This document shows, one piece after another, positions 53,401 to 64,000 of a stretch of 64,000 bases of DNA. The first letter of the stretch is position 1, and each line of letters begins with the position of its first letter. The stretch spans positions 5,924,777 through 5,988,776 of the forward strand of contig NW_024037076.1 in the NCBI RefSeq assembly GCF_015706575.1. Direction: 5' to 3'. The position numbers and the translations under genes are program-made. The DNA is from Patiria miniata. Its lineage: Eukaryota; Echinodermata; Asteroidea; Valvatida; Asterinidae. The notes under the pieces were generated by a model, which ran no database searches, was not told the origin of the DNA, and saw only the letters and a list, made by a program, of their open reading frames with translations.

Positions 53401-56400
53401 CGGTCGTGTTACAAGCGTACAGTTATGAATCTTTATTTACCCGAAATGATCAGCTCACTGAAAAGTTTGTGTATACAATTTGCCTTTATCGACAACGAAA
53501 CGCATAGAAGAACCAATGCCCCAAAACAAACCTTCTTGATTTTTTTTCACAATCCTGCCGGATAGTCCCATTAACACGATAATTAGCTATAAACACGATT
53601 AGAGGGAGCAATACAGTACAAAATAAAGGATAAGTGCACTCCAAGTTTGGATTCCGTAAAAACGTTTCTAAATTTGGCTACATGACCTTTGGACAACCTT
53701 ATTTGCTGATAATCAATCCAATATCCACCTTTGTCGTTATACAGTTTGCTAACCTATTTTTTGTGAACTTTTGTCAGCCTGTACGCGGTCTGTTTTTAGC
53801 TTTGTTGCTTCAATTTGTTTGTTCGTGGAAAATAAATAAATGATACTCTGATACCCTGGTTTTTAAGTTATGGCAGGACCTTCAACATGTCACTTGGTGG
53901 TCGGTCGGTCGGTCGGTCGGTCGGTCGGTTGTGCTGCATGCCTGTGCTCTCTGTCCCCGAATATTTACCAAAAATATTTGACCAAAAATAATTGACTGAT
54001 TGACCAAATACCATGCCGTGGTCATAAAGTGCACTCTTGACGAAAGTTTTCGAAACACGGGTTTATTTTGCTTATGTCTGTCCCCGAAAATTGACGTAAA
54101 TAAGCCCCATAAGTTTCACACAAAATGTAACTACCAAATATTGAAATGTTCGCAACAAAATAAATCTAATACTTAACAAAATTGTTTGTAAACAATTCGA
54201 AAAGATGTTTATGAAATGGTTGTAAATGGCGGCAAAATACGTGCAATAATGTTATAGTCACGTGGTTTTTGTGAAGTGTTTGGACGGTATCCAGAATGAG
54301 GAAATATCCCCGAAAAAGTATGGCGTACCATATGTGCTATCGGCATTGCATTTTTCGCCAGATCTTATTGTGCACTCGCACGTGTTTATTCCCATTCCGC
54401 AGGTTTGTCAATAGCATGGTATATTACGGGCTAAACCTCAGCACTTCAGACCTCGGCGTGGATGACTACCTCGCGGCAGTCATCTCGGGATTGGTTGAAT
54501 TCCCAAGTTATGTGTTCTGTGTCATTGCGCTTCAGTACGTGGGCCGTAGAATCAACCTGGGCGGCAACTTGTTGGTCGGAGGCGTAGCTTGCATCATCAC
54601 TGCTTTTCTAGGTAATGTAGGGACAAGGGTAGTCTGAGTATCACCCATTGTCTAACGGAGTCCTCCCCTATTCAACGTCTGCCATATCTGAGCAATGCAT
54701 GTTTTTGCCAGCCAATCGTAGTCGACTTTAGAAATTGTGACGTCATGACATATAATAATAATAGTTTATTCAGGGATGCGAACATTATTGCATACAAATG
54801 TGGACTAAGCTGTTGAAACTGGCTAATATGCACTAAGCTGTTGAATGGTCAATTTGGCTGAGTTGTTTTGGTAATACAACTACGGGTTACGGAAGACTCG
54901 GTACAAGGCGCCCGCTGAATGGTCAGAATCTCGAGGTCAAGATGCAGTCTTGTTTTGTACAAATAGTTGCCGAATCTGCTCGCATATCGCAGACCTTGAC
55001 TTTGCAAATGTCTATTCCATAGACTAGGACAAGGGTGGATCCACTACGCAATTTTCGGGGGGGGTACAGCCGGTCAGGCGGCCGTTGAAAATTCGAAAAA
55101 GTGGAGAAGCTAAACCTTACATGTAATTCCTAAAGAGCATTCGTTTCCCCCCTTCTTCTTATATCTCTGGTTTTGGTGCCCCTCCCCCACCCCTCAACCG
55201 AGGTGCAGACTATTTGGAATTCATAATCGTCTACGTGCCAGGAGCTTGCTTGCATTCTTATACTTTTAACGATGTGTTTTAAGTTAGACTAGAGGTTTCA
55301 TTACAAACATTTTTTAGGCCGTTTAAGGGAACCATATGCAGACTATTAATGTTCACAACCCAATGTAGTTGTTGCCTGGAGTAGTAAATCTTTTATCAGG
55401 TTAAATTAAAGAGGTACTTGTAGTTTAAAAATGGTCCTTTGGTATTATTGTAACACAGATGCAGGAAATGCTCGCCTGGCGATTGCCATGATTGGAAAGT
55501 TTTGTATTTCTGCATCGTTTGCTATAATATACGTAGTGTCTGGAGAAATCTACCCAACATCAGTAAGGTATATTACACTTTATACGATCGATGATTGAAG
55601 CCCCAGCCGTACTTGCTTTACTTCTGCTACCAAGTATCACTGCTTATAATGCGCATGCGTCAGTTGTTATGGTTCTTAGACTTTACTTCGGTTTACAAAA
55701 AAAAAATCCCAAAGATCCATGAATCGGAATTAAAAAGTAAACAAGTCATATTCGCAGCGCATCATGTGAACAAAATGGTCACATTTATGCATTTTGTGCG
55801 ACAGGGAGAGATGCAGTTGAATCGATTGTATGATAAATGTATGCAAAAAGTCGACCTTGACTTTTAAAGTGGTATCCTGGAGATAAATGCTTACTGGCAG
55901 AATAATGGTCAATAATGTTCATATTGGCCACGTATTGTCCGTTTTGTGTACGCATAGCTAACCAAATTTCTCTCAAAACGAAAATGATTTACAATCCTTT
56001 ATATCTATCAATTTCAAGATTGTTTTTAACAATTACAAATTTCTCGTATTTTAAAATACAGAAGTGCTGGATTAGGAATATCTTCGGCGTCAGCACGATT
56101 TGCCGGTATTCTATCGCCATTCATCCTGGATTTGAAGGAATTTTGGAGTCCTTTGCCGTTCGTTGTGTTTGGATCTTTATCTGTGGCGGCCGGACTTCTT
56201 TCGTTTCTTCTTCCTGAGACAAAAGATAAGAAACTGCCGGAGACGTTGGAGGAGGGGGAGGCCTTTGGAAAGTAAGGGCAGTTCGTGTGCAATTGTTGTG
56301 CACAGTATCTTGTTTCAGTAGTTTGCTTCAATTATCACTACATTTGTATAAAAATAGCCAGGAATTATGTGTGTGTATTCAGGACCGGTGTAACAATGTG

Positions 56401-57728
56401 CCAATGCGCCCCTAGTAATATAGCTCTAGAACGCTTTCGCCGATCGACATGAAAAGTGACTTTTATCGAGAGTCAATGTAGGATTTACATGGTTACCATG
56501 GCAACCGATTAACATGGGCGTCGCGAGGATTTTTTCTAGAGGGGGGCAAAGCACGTTATTTCCCAAAATCCTTGTACTTTCTCTAGCATATTCTCAATTT
56601 ATCATTTTGCGAGGGTGGGCGGAGGGACATTTGCTCTTCTTTTGTGATTTTCCAGGGGCGGTGTGCAAGCGTCCCCTTTACGCCCCCTCCCCCCACCCCC
56701 TCGCGACGCCCATGCTGATTAAGAACCTTAGTACATGTAATACAAAAATTATCAATTTTGTATAGATACGTGGACATAATGCATGTCTGTGTGTCAAAAC
56801 CATGGTTACTTTGCCTGAACTTATGAAGTTTTCACTTTACACAAAATTCACGTGACCAATTACAATGCATGCTGGGAATCCAACATGGCCGCCATTTGCG
56901 CGAAAAGCGTAATGCTCGCCTTTTTCGCGCAATGTTTTTATATTGGGTGGGTCTTCTTGCATAAACATTTAAATCGTTTATAAAAAAAATTATTTCATTA
57001 GTGCCACTTGGGGCTGATACATCTATCAAACTTTGTGACAAAATCACGAAGAATGATGATTATGCCCCCAAAAGTAGCCATATCGCCCTGTTATGGTGAT
57101 TTTGGACGCCAAAATTTGTTTAGCTTGATGAATATGACCCGAAACTTGTTTCTACCAAATTTGAAGGCATTTGAATGAAAAAATGCAGAAATGATGCCCA
57201 AAATACTGGCCAAAATATCTTGACCGCACGGTGGAACCAAATGACGTCATAATTTAATTGTAGATTTCTGGTCACCTAACATTTCTGACAAAATTTAGTA
57301 AAAGTGGCTGGCGCATATGGACATTATAGGATGGGGACAGAATGTAACGTAACCCCCCCCCCCTCCCCCAACCCCCGGGTACAGAATGTAACGTAAAAAA
57401 AAAGTGGATAAGAATGCAGTAAACGCAAATGATCTATCATACGTACCTTTATTCTCCAAATTTCTGTAACGGCTTGACTCTGAAAGTGACCACAGCGAAA
57501 CTCTCCCCAAATCCTATAAGACTGCATCTTAACCATTGCCAAAGATTACCTCATTATTGTATTGTTTTTATTTCTTGAAGGTGCAAGTGCCTGGGATATA
57601 ACAAAGAGGATGACGCTTTTCCTACCATGGCAATCATCGACATGACTGAGCTCGACACTAAACAAGAAGTACACAATTACGCCTTTGACAACAAAGAAAG
57701 TAAACCAAAAGATACAGATGAAAAATAA
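47402..57728 (+). CDS. SLC22-family organic ion transporter (complete, 10 exons)
   Basis: Exons: 47402-47884, 48535-48638, 50016-50170, 51154-51322, 51950-52091, 52589-52677, 54403-54611, 55459-55567, 56062-56271 and 57581-57728. They total 1818 nt (605 codons plus stop), with all GT-AG sites and phases compatible. The MFS/SLC22 plan is clear: TM1 in exon 1, a large cysteine-rich glycosylated first extracellular loop, TEFDLVCDD before TM2, the loop motif LADFIGRKP, MPESARW in the central region, LFRTPNMR at the start of the second half, VSGEIYPTSVR near TM11, then LPETKDKKLPETLEE. It should sit in the plasma membrane and move organic cations, anions or zwitterions; the substrate subclass is not resolved. 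The start has a good context (CACCATGA). AATAAA lies at 57785. Introns contain several recent transposons. Confidence 0.95.
47900..48432. mobile_element. ATAGGTTTTCCC-family element in SLC22 intron 1
   Basis: Starts ATAGGTTTTCCCGGCCAATT 16 bp after the exon 1 donor and ends GGCCGAAAAAACCTAT. The inner inverted pair GTTCATTCACTTCTGAAAATC / GATTTTCAGAAGTGAATGAAC shows the TIRs. It is non-coding and related to 39145-39651. Confidence 0.75.
48737..49536. mobile_element. Harbinger-like MITE, copy 2, split by a nested element
   Basis: Ends TGTGCCTATCAATTGTT...AACATTTGATAGGCGCA match the MITE at 136-442. The interior is collinear (GCTGCCCCACCCAAGACGTG, AAAATCCCCACCCCTCGGGC). It is interrupted after 19 bp by the insertion at 48756-49255. 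Flanks TTA/CTA are a near-match for a 3-bp duplication. Confidence 0.75.
48756..49255. mobile_element. 500-bp hAT-like MITE nested in the Harbinger MITE
   Basis: Terminal repeats CAAGGGCGGATCC...GGATCCGCCCTTG are flanked by a perfect 8-bp duplication ATTGTTTC (48748-48755, 49256-49263). It holds two tandem copies of the ~115-150-bp module (CACCACAGAGCATC...CGGGGCCCTTAAGCGGGCCCCG), which also builds the 11636-15608 element. ORFs over it are artefacts. Confidence 0.85.
51345..51590. mobile_element. Fold-back MITE in SLC22 intron 4
   Basis: Arms AGGTTTGCGGTAACACCATG... and ...CATGGTGTTACCGCAAACCT pair over ~75 bp, including GTTGTGTGGTTCTGAGAAGA and its complement. The element begins 23 bp after the exon 4 donor. 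Confidence 0.75.
53899..53930 (+). repeat. GGTC microsatellite
   Basis: About seven perfect tandem GGTC units in SLC22 intron 6. Confidence 0.9.
54631..55026. mobile_element. Interspersed DNA element, copy 2, with 10-bp target duplication
   Basis: Flanked by perfect GGACAAGGGT (54621-54630 and 55027-55036). It starts AGTCTGAGTAT and ends CATAGACTA, as in the copy at 4295-4726. It inserted 9 bp after the donor of SLC22 exon 7 (the duplication itself starts at intron base 10). Confidence 0.8.
56513..56714. mobile_element. hAT-type MITE (CATGGGCGTCGCGAGG ends)
   Basis: A 202-bp element whose terminal CATGGGCGTCGCGAGG and CCTCGCGACGCCCATG are exact complements. Flanks CCGATTAA/CTGATTAA are an 8-bp duplication with one mismatch. 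It lies in SLC22 intron 9. Confidence 0.8.
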
Positions 57729-57784
57729 GTTGTGATTTGTCTCTTTATACACCGTCCATCAATGGTCGGAAACACCAGCTGAAA

Positions 57785-57790
57785 AATAAA
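57785..57790 (+). promoter_or_regulatory. Polyadenylation signal of the SLC22-type gene
   Basis: AATAAA, 57 bases after the stop codon. Confidence 0.6.
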
Positions 57791-57951
57791 TACAATCGAA
57801 GATGATCAGAAAACGGGGAGATCGCTATTTGTACATAACACAGATGGCTTGATTATGGACTAAGCTATATCTTCAATAAGGTTTGTTATACCTCTGTCTT
57901 GAATACTGTAGTTTCATCGGCCTAGAACGATCACGCGTTAAGTTTATCAAA

Positions 57952-58012
57952 AGTCATGGCACACTCCCAGAGGGACCGGGATATCACGTACGTGAAATCC
58001 CACAGGGAGTGT
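57952..58012. repeat. Imperfect hairpin downstream of the SLC22 gene
   Basis: AGTCATGGCACACTCCC pairs with GGGAGTGTGCTATGACT around a loop that contains the palindrome ACGTACGT. Confidence 0.6.
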
Positions 58013-58174
58013 GCTATGACTTTGTACGTACGGTACGTATACGATGTGAAACACTTCTATCGTTGGTACCCACGCTATTTTCACCATGTTTTCAAACACG
58101 AGTGGGAGCCGTGAACTAGCAGACGATCATCTGTTTCGAGCACGCGACATTCATGTCGGGTGTTCAAAACGGGG

Positions 58175-58735
58175 GCCGCCCGATAGTCCGAAGGTTCGAC
58201 AGTCCGAAGGTTATTTAATCCGAAGGTTCGATAGTCTGAATGCACAACATTTCCATAAGAGAGGGTTCATTAGTCCGAAATTGAAATAAGGTTCGTTAAT
58301 CCGAACATTTGATGCAATAGTCCGAAGGTTCATTAATCCGAAGGTTCGATAGTCCGAATTTAGAATAAGGTTAATCAGTCGGAAGGTTCAATAGTCCGAA
58401 GGTTCATTATTCCGAATTGACAATAAGGCTCGTTCGATAGTCCGAAAAGACTATAAGGTCCGATAGTCCGAATCGACAATAAGGTCTGATAGTCCGAATC
58501 GACAATAAGGTCCGATAGTCCGAATCAATAGTAAGGTCCGATAGTCCGAAGTGTCATGCTGACGAACCGTATTGCCCATTTGGACTATCGAACCTTATTC
58601 TCAATTGGGATTTAGGAACCCTACCGTATATTCGGACTTTCGAACCTTATTCTCAATTCGGGCTATCGAACCTTATTCTCAATTCGGGCTATCGAACCTT
58701 ATTCTCAATTCGGACTATCGAACCCTATCCGTGCA
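58175..58735. repeat. Inverted minisatellite array (TCCGAA units)
   Basis: Units of ~18-26 bp built on AAGGTTCGATAGTCCGAA with CAATAAGG spacers. They run one way from 58175 to ~58560 and inverted (GGACTATCGAACCTTATT) from ~58580 to 58735. The array could fold into a long hairpin. No gene. Confidence 0.85.
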
Positions 58736-61700
58736 AAAAGAAACGCGAAACAACATACCATTAACAACAGTGACAGACTAACAATCGCACAAACATAGAT
58801 TTTCTGCACCGTCATAATGTCAGTATGATCATGACACGTACCATATATTTTATCCTAACAATCTGATAGCAACTCGTCAGATTGAATTGGTAACCCAGTG
58901 ACTGTTGGGCTCTGCAAACTATTTTTTTTTTTGAAGTAAAAAATACTGTGAAAGACAATTATTTTTTTATAATTATGGCGCATGGCTGCTGATGATGTTC
59001 TTTTTTGTTTTAATAAGGTATTAGTGTGGTGGGGCAGTTTTAAAGTGTCGTTTAAACTTTAAAAGCGGGTAGGGGCCTGGTCGCTGTCAATGGCCCGAAC
59101 CGAAACGTACAAATCTTTAAGAATACCTTTTAGAAGGCAGAAATTTGTTGTCCTGGTGCAGGAGCCACATCTGTTGCTGGCTGGTTTTAAACACTTCCTG
59201 CCTGTGTTTTATCAGCGGTTTAAAACCACCCACGTGACGGACTCTCGGCCCAATAGGAATGGATAAGATAAGGTATAGGAACTGAAATAATTTGTGTACA
59301 TATTGGAAAATGTTGGAATAGCCTATTTATTTGTCTAATTACTTGCTTTACCTAATTATTTGCTATACAGATGCTAGGCATATACCAAACTGTACATTGT
59401 GCTATCTTAATTATTCTTAAATACCTGTGGATTTTATACCTGATTTACTGTTAAAAAAATACAAGAGTGAACATAAACTTAAGAGAACTTAAGAGAGATC
59501 GAAAACTTTCAGTGTCAGTTTGACTTTTTGAGAGCCATGGAGTTGAGGGGTTGAAGACACAATGGCACCGCACCTCTGGCCTGGACTTGGGGCTTCAAAT
59601 TTTGAGCATTTTAGATGCAATTGGGTCCGAAAGTGGCGAAAGTGGATCCTTTTTCAAAATGGCTACTTTTCCAGAAAATATCATTCGTTTTAGAGGTGGT
59701 CTTCTTTGGATGAGAATTTCTCAAGAATCATTGGTCAACCCACCAAACTTAAACGGAAATGAAAGACGACACATTGATCAGCAATCTTTTGTGCAGCCTG
59801 AACAGCTGTGATCGAAATTGTCATGCGCACTCTAGGAAAAACGGAGTACAGCGGAGCCCGTCCTCCAACCATCGCACTGGGCAGTACATGTACAACAGCG
59901 CTGCAGCAACGCTAGTGATCAAAAGATCGTCTTCGGTCGTCCCCACCGCGCTCCAAGGATGCAGACCTGTAAATCGACTCCCATAGACTTCCGTGATAAT
60001 TACGCATACTTCCAAAAAAATATTAAATTTCATCCAAATTTCACAGAAATACGAGCTCGCGTTCCATCCAGTGCACGGCTTTCACCCATCTTTTTTACAA
60101 ACTATACGTTCCCGAGTTCTCAACATCATTGCGCGTAACGAATTTCCTATTGGATGCATTTCCATTATAGCGGGCTACACATCATTGCCACAAATTTTGC
60201 AGCATGCAATGTGTACTGGCGCGACGCGCTGCTCACGACTCGTATTGCACGGGGACACATTTACCATGGGGACACATTCAACGTTGGGCAGGGGGACTTA
60301 TCTACTGGAGGGGGGCAGATTTACCTAGATCAAATGTCCCGCCCCAATTACAGGGTCACAATTTACCGGGTCACAAGCAGGTAAATTTGTCCGGGGGAGG
60401 GACACATTTACCAGGGGGACAGACTTACCTGTCACACCGGCGAAACTAATCGAACGCTTAACCGTGGACCATCACGATCCTCACGTGACGCCCGTAACCG
60501 TGGCCGTAGCCACTGATGACAAAATGCCCGTTTCGGATTGGGTCTTAGTTTGAGATTTACTGCGCAAAACTCCAAAAAGTTGGGCTGAAACTTTAGCCTC
60601 AAAAGTCACAAGGAACTCAATATAATGATTACCTTCAGACTTCAAAAAAAGTTAATTTTTTAAGTCCACTTGAGATTTCCGCTGTCCGGCCTCCATATTT
60701 GTCCGTTTCTTGGAATGAACAACGCATGCGACGTATTTCCACCACTGACTCTGCTCCACGAGCAGGGTCTGTGGTGGCTGACCCGGGTGAGCCCCGAGAA
60801 GACGTCAGTGCTTATCGAACGGCACGGGGCTGACCCGTGTCGACCCGGGTGAGCTAAACGAACGCACATTTTAAAAATTGCTCTATTTTTCAATGGTCAG
60901 AGGAGGCATGGAGGACTCTTTTTTTACAAAATGGCGACGGACCTCAGGAATACTTTTTTTGTGTCTCAAGCACCTTGGAGAGTATATTTTGCATGATTTT
61001 TTTCTTAAGTGGGTGCAGTTCTCATTGGGGTCTATGGCAAATAATAACTGGTCTGCACCTATACGGTTCAGAGCAGTATTATGAACAGCGCCACCTAATA
61101 TTGTCAGATTAATTTCTAGTTGCCAGACTTAGGCCTCAATTTGAGCAAAACCGCATCTGTACATGATAGGAGTGGCCGTTCAGCGGTTGTTCCTGTCTAT
61201 CGGCTATTGCATCATCTTGAGTCAGATGGCTCGCTATATAGGTCATTTAATTTCGGCAAGAAAGACACTAGAAACCTGCATAACGGAGGCGGGAGGGGCG
61301 CTGTTCAAAGCGAGGATCATGGGCACCCTCTGACAATAGGTGGCGCTCTTCATGGCGACAAAATTGCCCACGTACGTTCGCGGGCACTGGTAAAAAAGGA
61401 GCACTCGTGAAAACAAATATGGGGGGGGGGATACATGCACATCAAGCGCACCGAAAGTTGGCGTGGGGCGTCTGAACGATTCTTTCCGACGCAATAATAT
61501 TATATCACAATCGATTGTGACGAACGTACACCCACGTGCGATAGCCTAGTTTCCGCACTGAGTTATTTTGCTTTCAAAATCGTGAGATGAATGGTTGAAT
61601 AGCAATGAGTAAACTCTCCTCTTGAACAGCCTTCCGTATAGCAGTGGAAAAAGAGCGATAAATTATAAAACAAGTCGAAGAAAGATCCGCGCTCCTTTCG

Positions 61701-63228
61701 ACTTTCACCCCGAAAATAGATTTTTATTTTAAAAGCCAGTTTCTAGCAATGAAATACCCTTACACTTTTGAATGACAACTGAAAAATCCATCCACGTTTT
61801 GTTATTATAAAAATTCCTTCACACCTTTGGAATCACTTGTAGTCCGAAAATAAGTCAGTTCTCGATCGCGAGGTATTCTGGTTTCCGCCTCCATTTAAAA
61901 AAAGATCGATAAAATCAAGAGGAGTCGATTATGGGAACCAGTCTATACTGGCACGGCCGATTTCTTTGTGCGCAAAAGCAATCCAACTTATAGGGGGGGG
62001 GGGGTCTGTCCAAAAAAAATTATCATACAAATTCCTAAAAAATAAGTCGAACCCCCCCCCCCCCCCCCGCCCTGTGAAACCCCCCAAAAAATTATACTGG
62101 TATAATGTCCGCCTGTTCAAAATACGGTACACCATTCTGAATCTAGTGTTAATAATCGTCGAATTTGAACAGCGCCCCCTATTGAAATATGGTACCAGCC
62201 CAGCCCCCCCCCCCCCCCCCCCCCCCCAACAGGTTTTGATTTTACGGAGGCCAAGTGTCCGGAGAAAAAAACTGTGTACATCAAGTTTCAGATTTTTTTG
62301 CTGATGAGGCCCCCCCCTCCCCCCGGAAAAATCCTGGATCCGCCCCTGTATACGTCGGTGATCAAGCATGGAAATATACAAAGGAGTTGTGTTCGTTCGA
62401 ATTTAAACAGACGGTCTTATTAACATAAAATGGCCCCGCCCCATTGCTACGAATTAACCAAGACGTTAGTGAGAGAGAGTAAAAAAAAAAAAAACAATAC
62501 TGGCGCTACACAACAATGCAACTATGGCTCTTGATCACTGACGTCTTGGGCCAAGTCTACCCAAGTTTAAGCCTTTTTTCAGGGGTTTCCACTGCAGACG
62601 CCCGAAATAAAAAACAAAATCAGCCCTCTTCTCGTTAGAATAAAACACACAAGAGGAGGGGGAAATAGAATATGTTGAAAAACACGGTTCATCTTTAATG
62701 TCGTGCTGTGATGGAAAAATCGAAGTCACGAACGTTTCACATAGTTTGTCCCGAATGAAAAATATGGTCGAAAGCGAGGCAAACACTAATCCTTACGTCA
62801 TTATCTGGACATGCGTGAAGACAGACCCTCCCGTGATGTTCGAATAAAAGGATTCGAGGAAAACCAATATCAATAACCGTTTCGTGCACAAGGCACATAC
62901 CATGCACAAAGAGACAGCAGGAGGCCAGTTGTATTCCGCACAAGCTCCTTAACATTTTCTTTAAAGGCACATACGATCATTTGCATTTATCCCAAAAGTG
63001 ACCCACCGAATTATTATCACAAAGCTTACTAGGATTAAAGATCGAACTGGAACTAAACACCCTGTGAAATTATTCCGTCTGGTTTGCTGTCATTTAGAAG
63101 ATTTTTTTTCCTTAAATGTAGGTGATTTTATTTCCAATAGTCAGTCAACTGACTGATCGTTGGAAACAAAAAGTTCTATTGACGAAATCGTGTTTCGTGA
63201 TCAAACAGTTGTGCGTGCGCGCTAAAAA
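58736..63228. other. No gene recognised; repeats and a hAT-type end
   Basis: Contains transposon-like blocks (~59540-60110 and ~60870-61110) related to each other and to 42640-43150 and 49700-49820, and a block with repeated GGGACACATTTACC and TTTACCGGGTCACA words at ~60240-60440. The hAT-type end CAGGGGCGGATCCAGG is on the minus strand, ending 62348. Poly-G/poly-C runs lie at 61992-62230. ORFs here are short and low-complexity. Confidence 0.4.
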
Positions 63229-63442
63229 AAACTCCTGGGTCAGATTGACCCAGAATCTGCTTCTACTTCTGCCCAGTCCTTTACCGGGTCAACATGACAC
63301 TTTTCTGGGTCAAGCTGATCTAGAGAAATGGGTTTTTGACCCGGTAAAGTGTCGTTTTGACCCGGAAAGGTGTCATTTTTGACCCGGAAAAGGACTGGGT
63401 AGATATAGATGCAGAGTCTGGGTCAATCTGATCGAGGAGTTT
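63229..63442. mobile_element. MITE with GACCCGG words
   Basis: Ends AAACTCCTGGGTCAGATTGA and TCAATCTGATCGAGGAGTTT are near-perfect complements, continuing inward (CAGTCCTTTACCGGGTCAA / TTGACCCGGAAAAGGACTG). GACCCGG is repeated in the centre. Non-coding. Confidence 0.75.
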
Positions 63443-64000
63443 GTAGAGTGTGAGTTTTCACTGTTTTCTGATGGGAAAAAGTCTAATATCCACTGAGCTG
63501 AAACCTCAACAGGTTAGGTTTAAGTTCTTCTTTGGATTTTGAGTGGTGTTATTATTGGAAATGAACAAAATGCATGAAGTGCAAATAATCCTATCGGCCT
63601 TTAACAATCGTCTTCATTTGTCGCTTCAAAACAAAGTCGTAACTTGCACGATATGGTCAACACCATAATTGACTTATTTAAATTAAGGTGACAATCTGTC
63701 CCTCAATCCTTGTTTATTCGGTAATTTGTCGAATTATTGAAAATGGCTCAAGGTTAAAACATTTACAAATGAATACAGGTTACGATAATTTAAAATTTAC
63801 ATGTATAGATAAAACATGCCACACATCCGGGACTATAGTCTTGTACGAGCGTGGGTTAAGCATAAACATCCACACTACTTGGGCGAGCGATGCTAGCACG
63901 GAAAGCTTTTTCTTGACCCAAAAGTCAAAAAAGTACGATGGTAATTGATTCGGAAGATGAGTGCTATCTCATTTGTTAGTTTTCCCTAGTGAAGAAAGGA
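63443..64000. other. No gene recognised at right edge
   Basis: AT-rich sequence without exon-like features. Confidence 0.35.

Overview
The window is nuclear DNA of an animal, most likely a marine invertebrate deuterostome (echinoderm, hemichordate or amphioxus grade). Evidence: two intron-split host genes with GT-AG introns, an intronless rhodopsin-class GPCR, tRNA-derived SINEs, a CR1/L2-like LINE tail and many hAT-, Harbinger- and TTAA-type DNA transposons, often nested. The species cannot be fixed from sequence alone.

Layout. (1) 1-8.2 kb: minus-strand gene for a PLP-dependent class V aminotransferase-like protein with an N-terminal membrane anchor; five exons are resolved and the 3' end appears to lie beyond the left edge. 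Its introns hold SINEs, a LINE tail and a long TTAA-flanked palindrome. (2) 8.2-16.3 kb: no gene; MITEs and a three-level nest of DNA transposons (11.6-15.6 kb). (3) 16,277-31,168: a complete 14.9-kb Polinton/Maverick (virus-like transposon) with ~145-bp terminal inverted repeats that look identical, a 6-bp target-site duplication, and about 14 open genes. (4) 31.2-38.1 kb: transposon debris, a GPCR pseudogene, a palindromic satellite and inverted long-TIR elements. (5) 40.2-41.5 kb: intact GPCR gene, with a diverged copy of its 5' flank at ~45 kb. (6) 47.4-57.7 kb: complete 10-exon SLC22-type transporter gene (605 codons, all phases match). (7) 57.8-64 kb: no gene recognised; repeats.

The Polinton is the highlight. 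It encodes a protein-primed-type family B DNA polymerase, a retroviral-type integrase, a packaging ATPase, a probable double-jelly-roll major capsid protein and several virion/membrane-like proteins. Less usual traits: a small TFIIB-like protein (zinc ribbon plus one cyclin-like repeat); a polymerase split over two ORFs meeting at a TTTAAAA slippery heptamer and a TAATG overlap; two terminator-like hairpins sharing a CCTTACC/GGTRAGG stem; a repeated TTATATTAAAA motif in front of virion genes; and no recognisable adenain-type protease. Identical TIRs and mostly intact ORFs point to a recent insertion.
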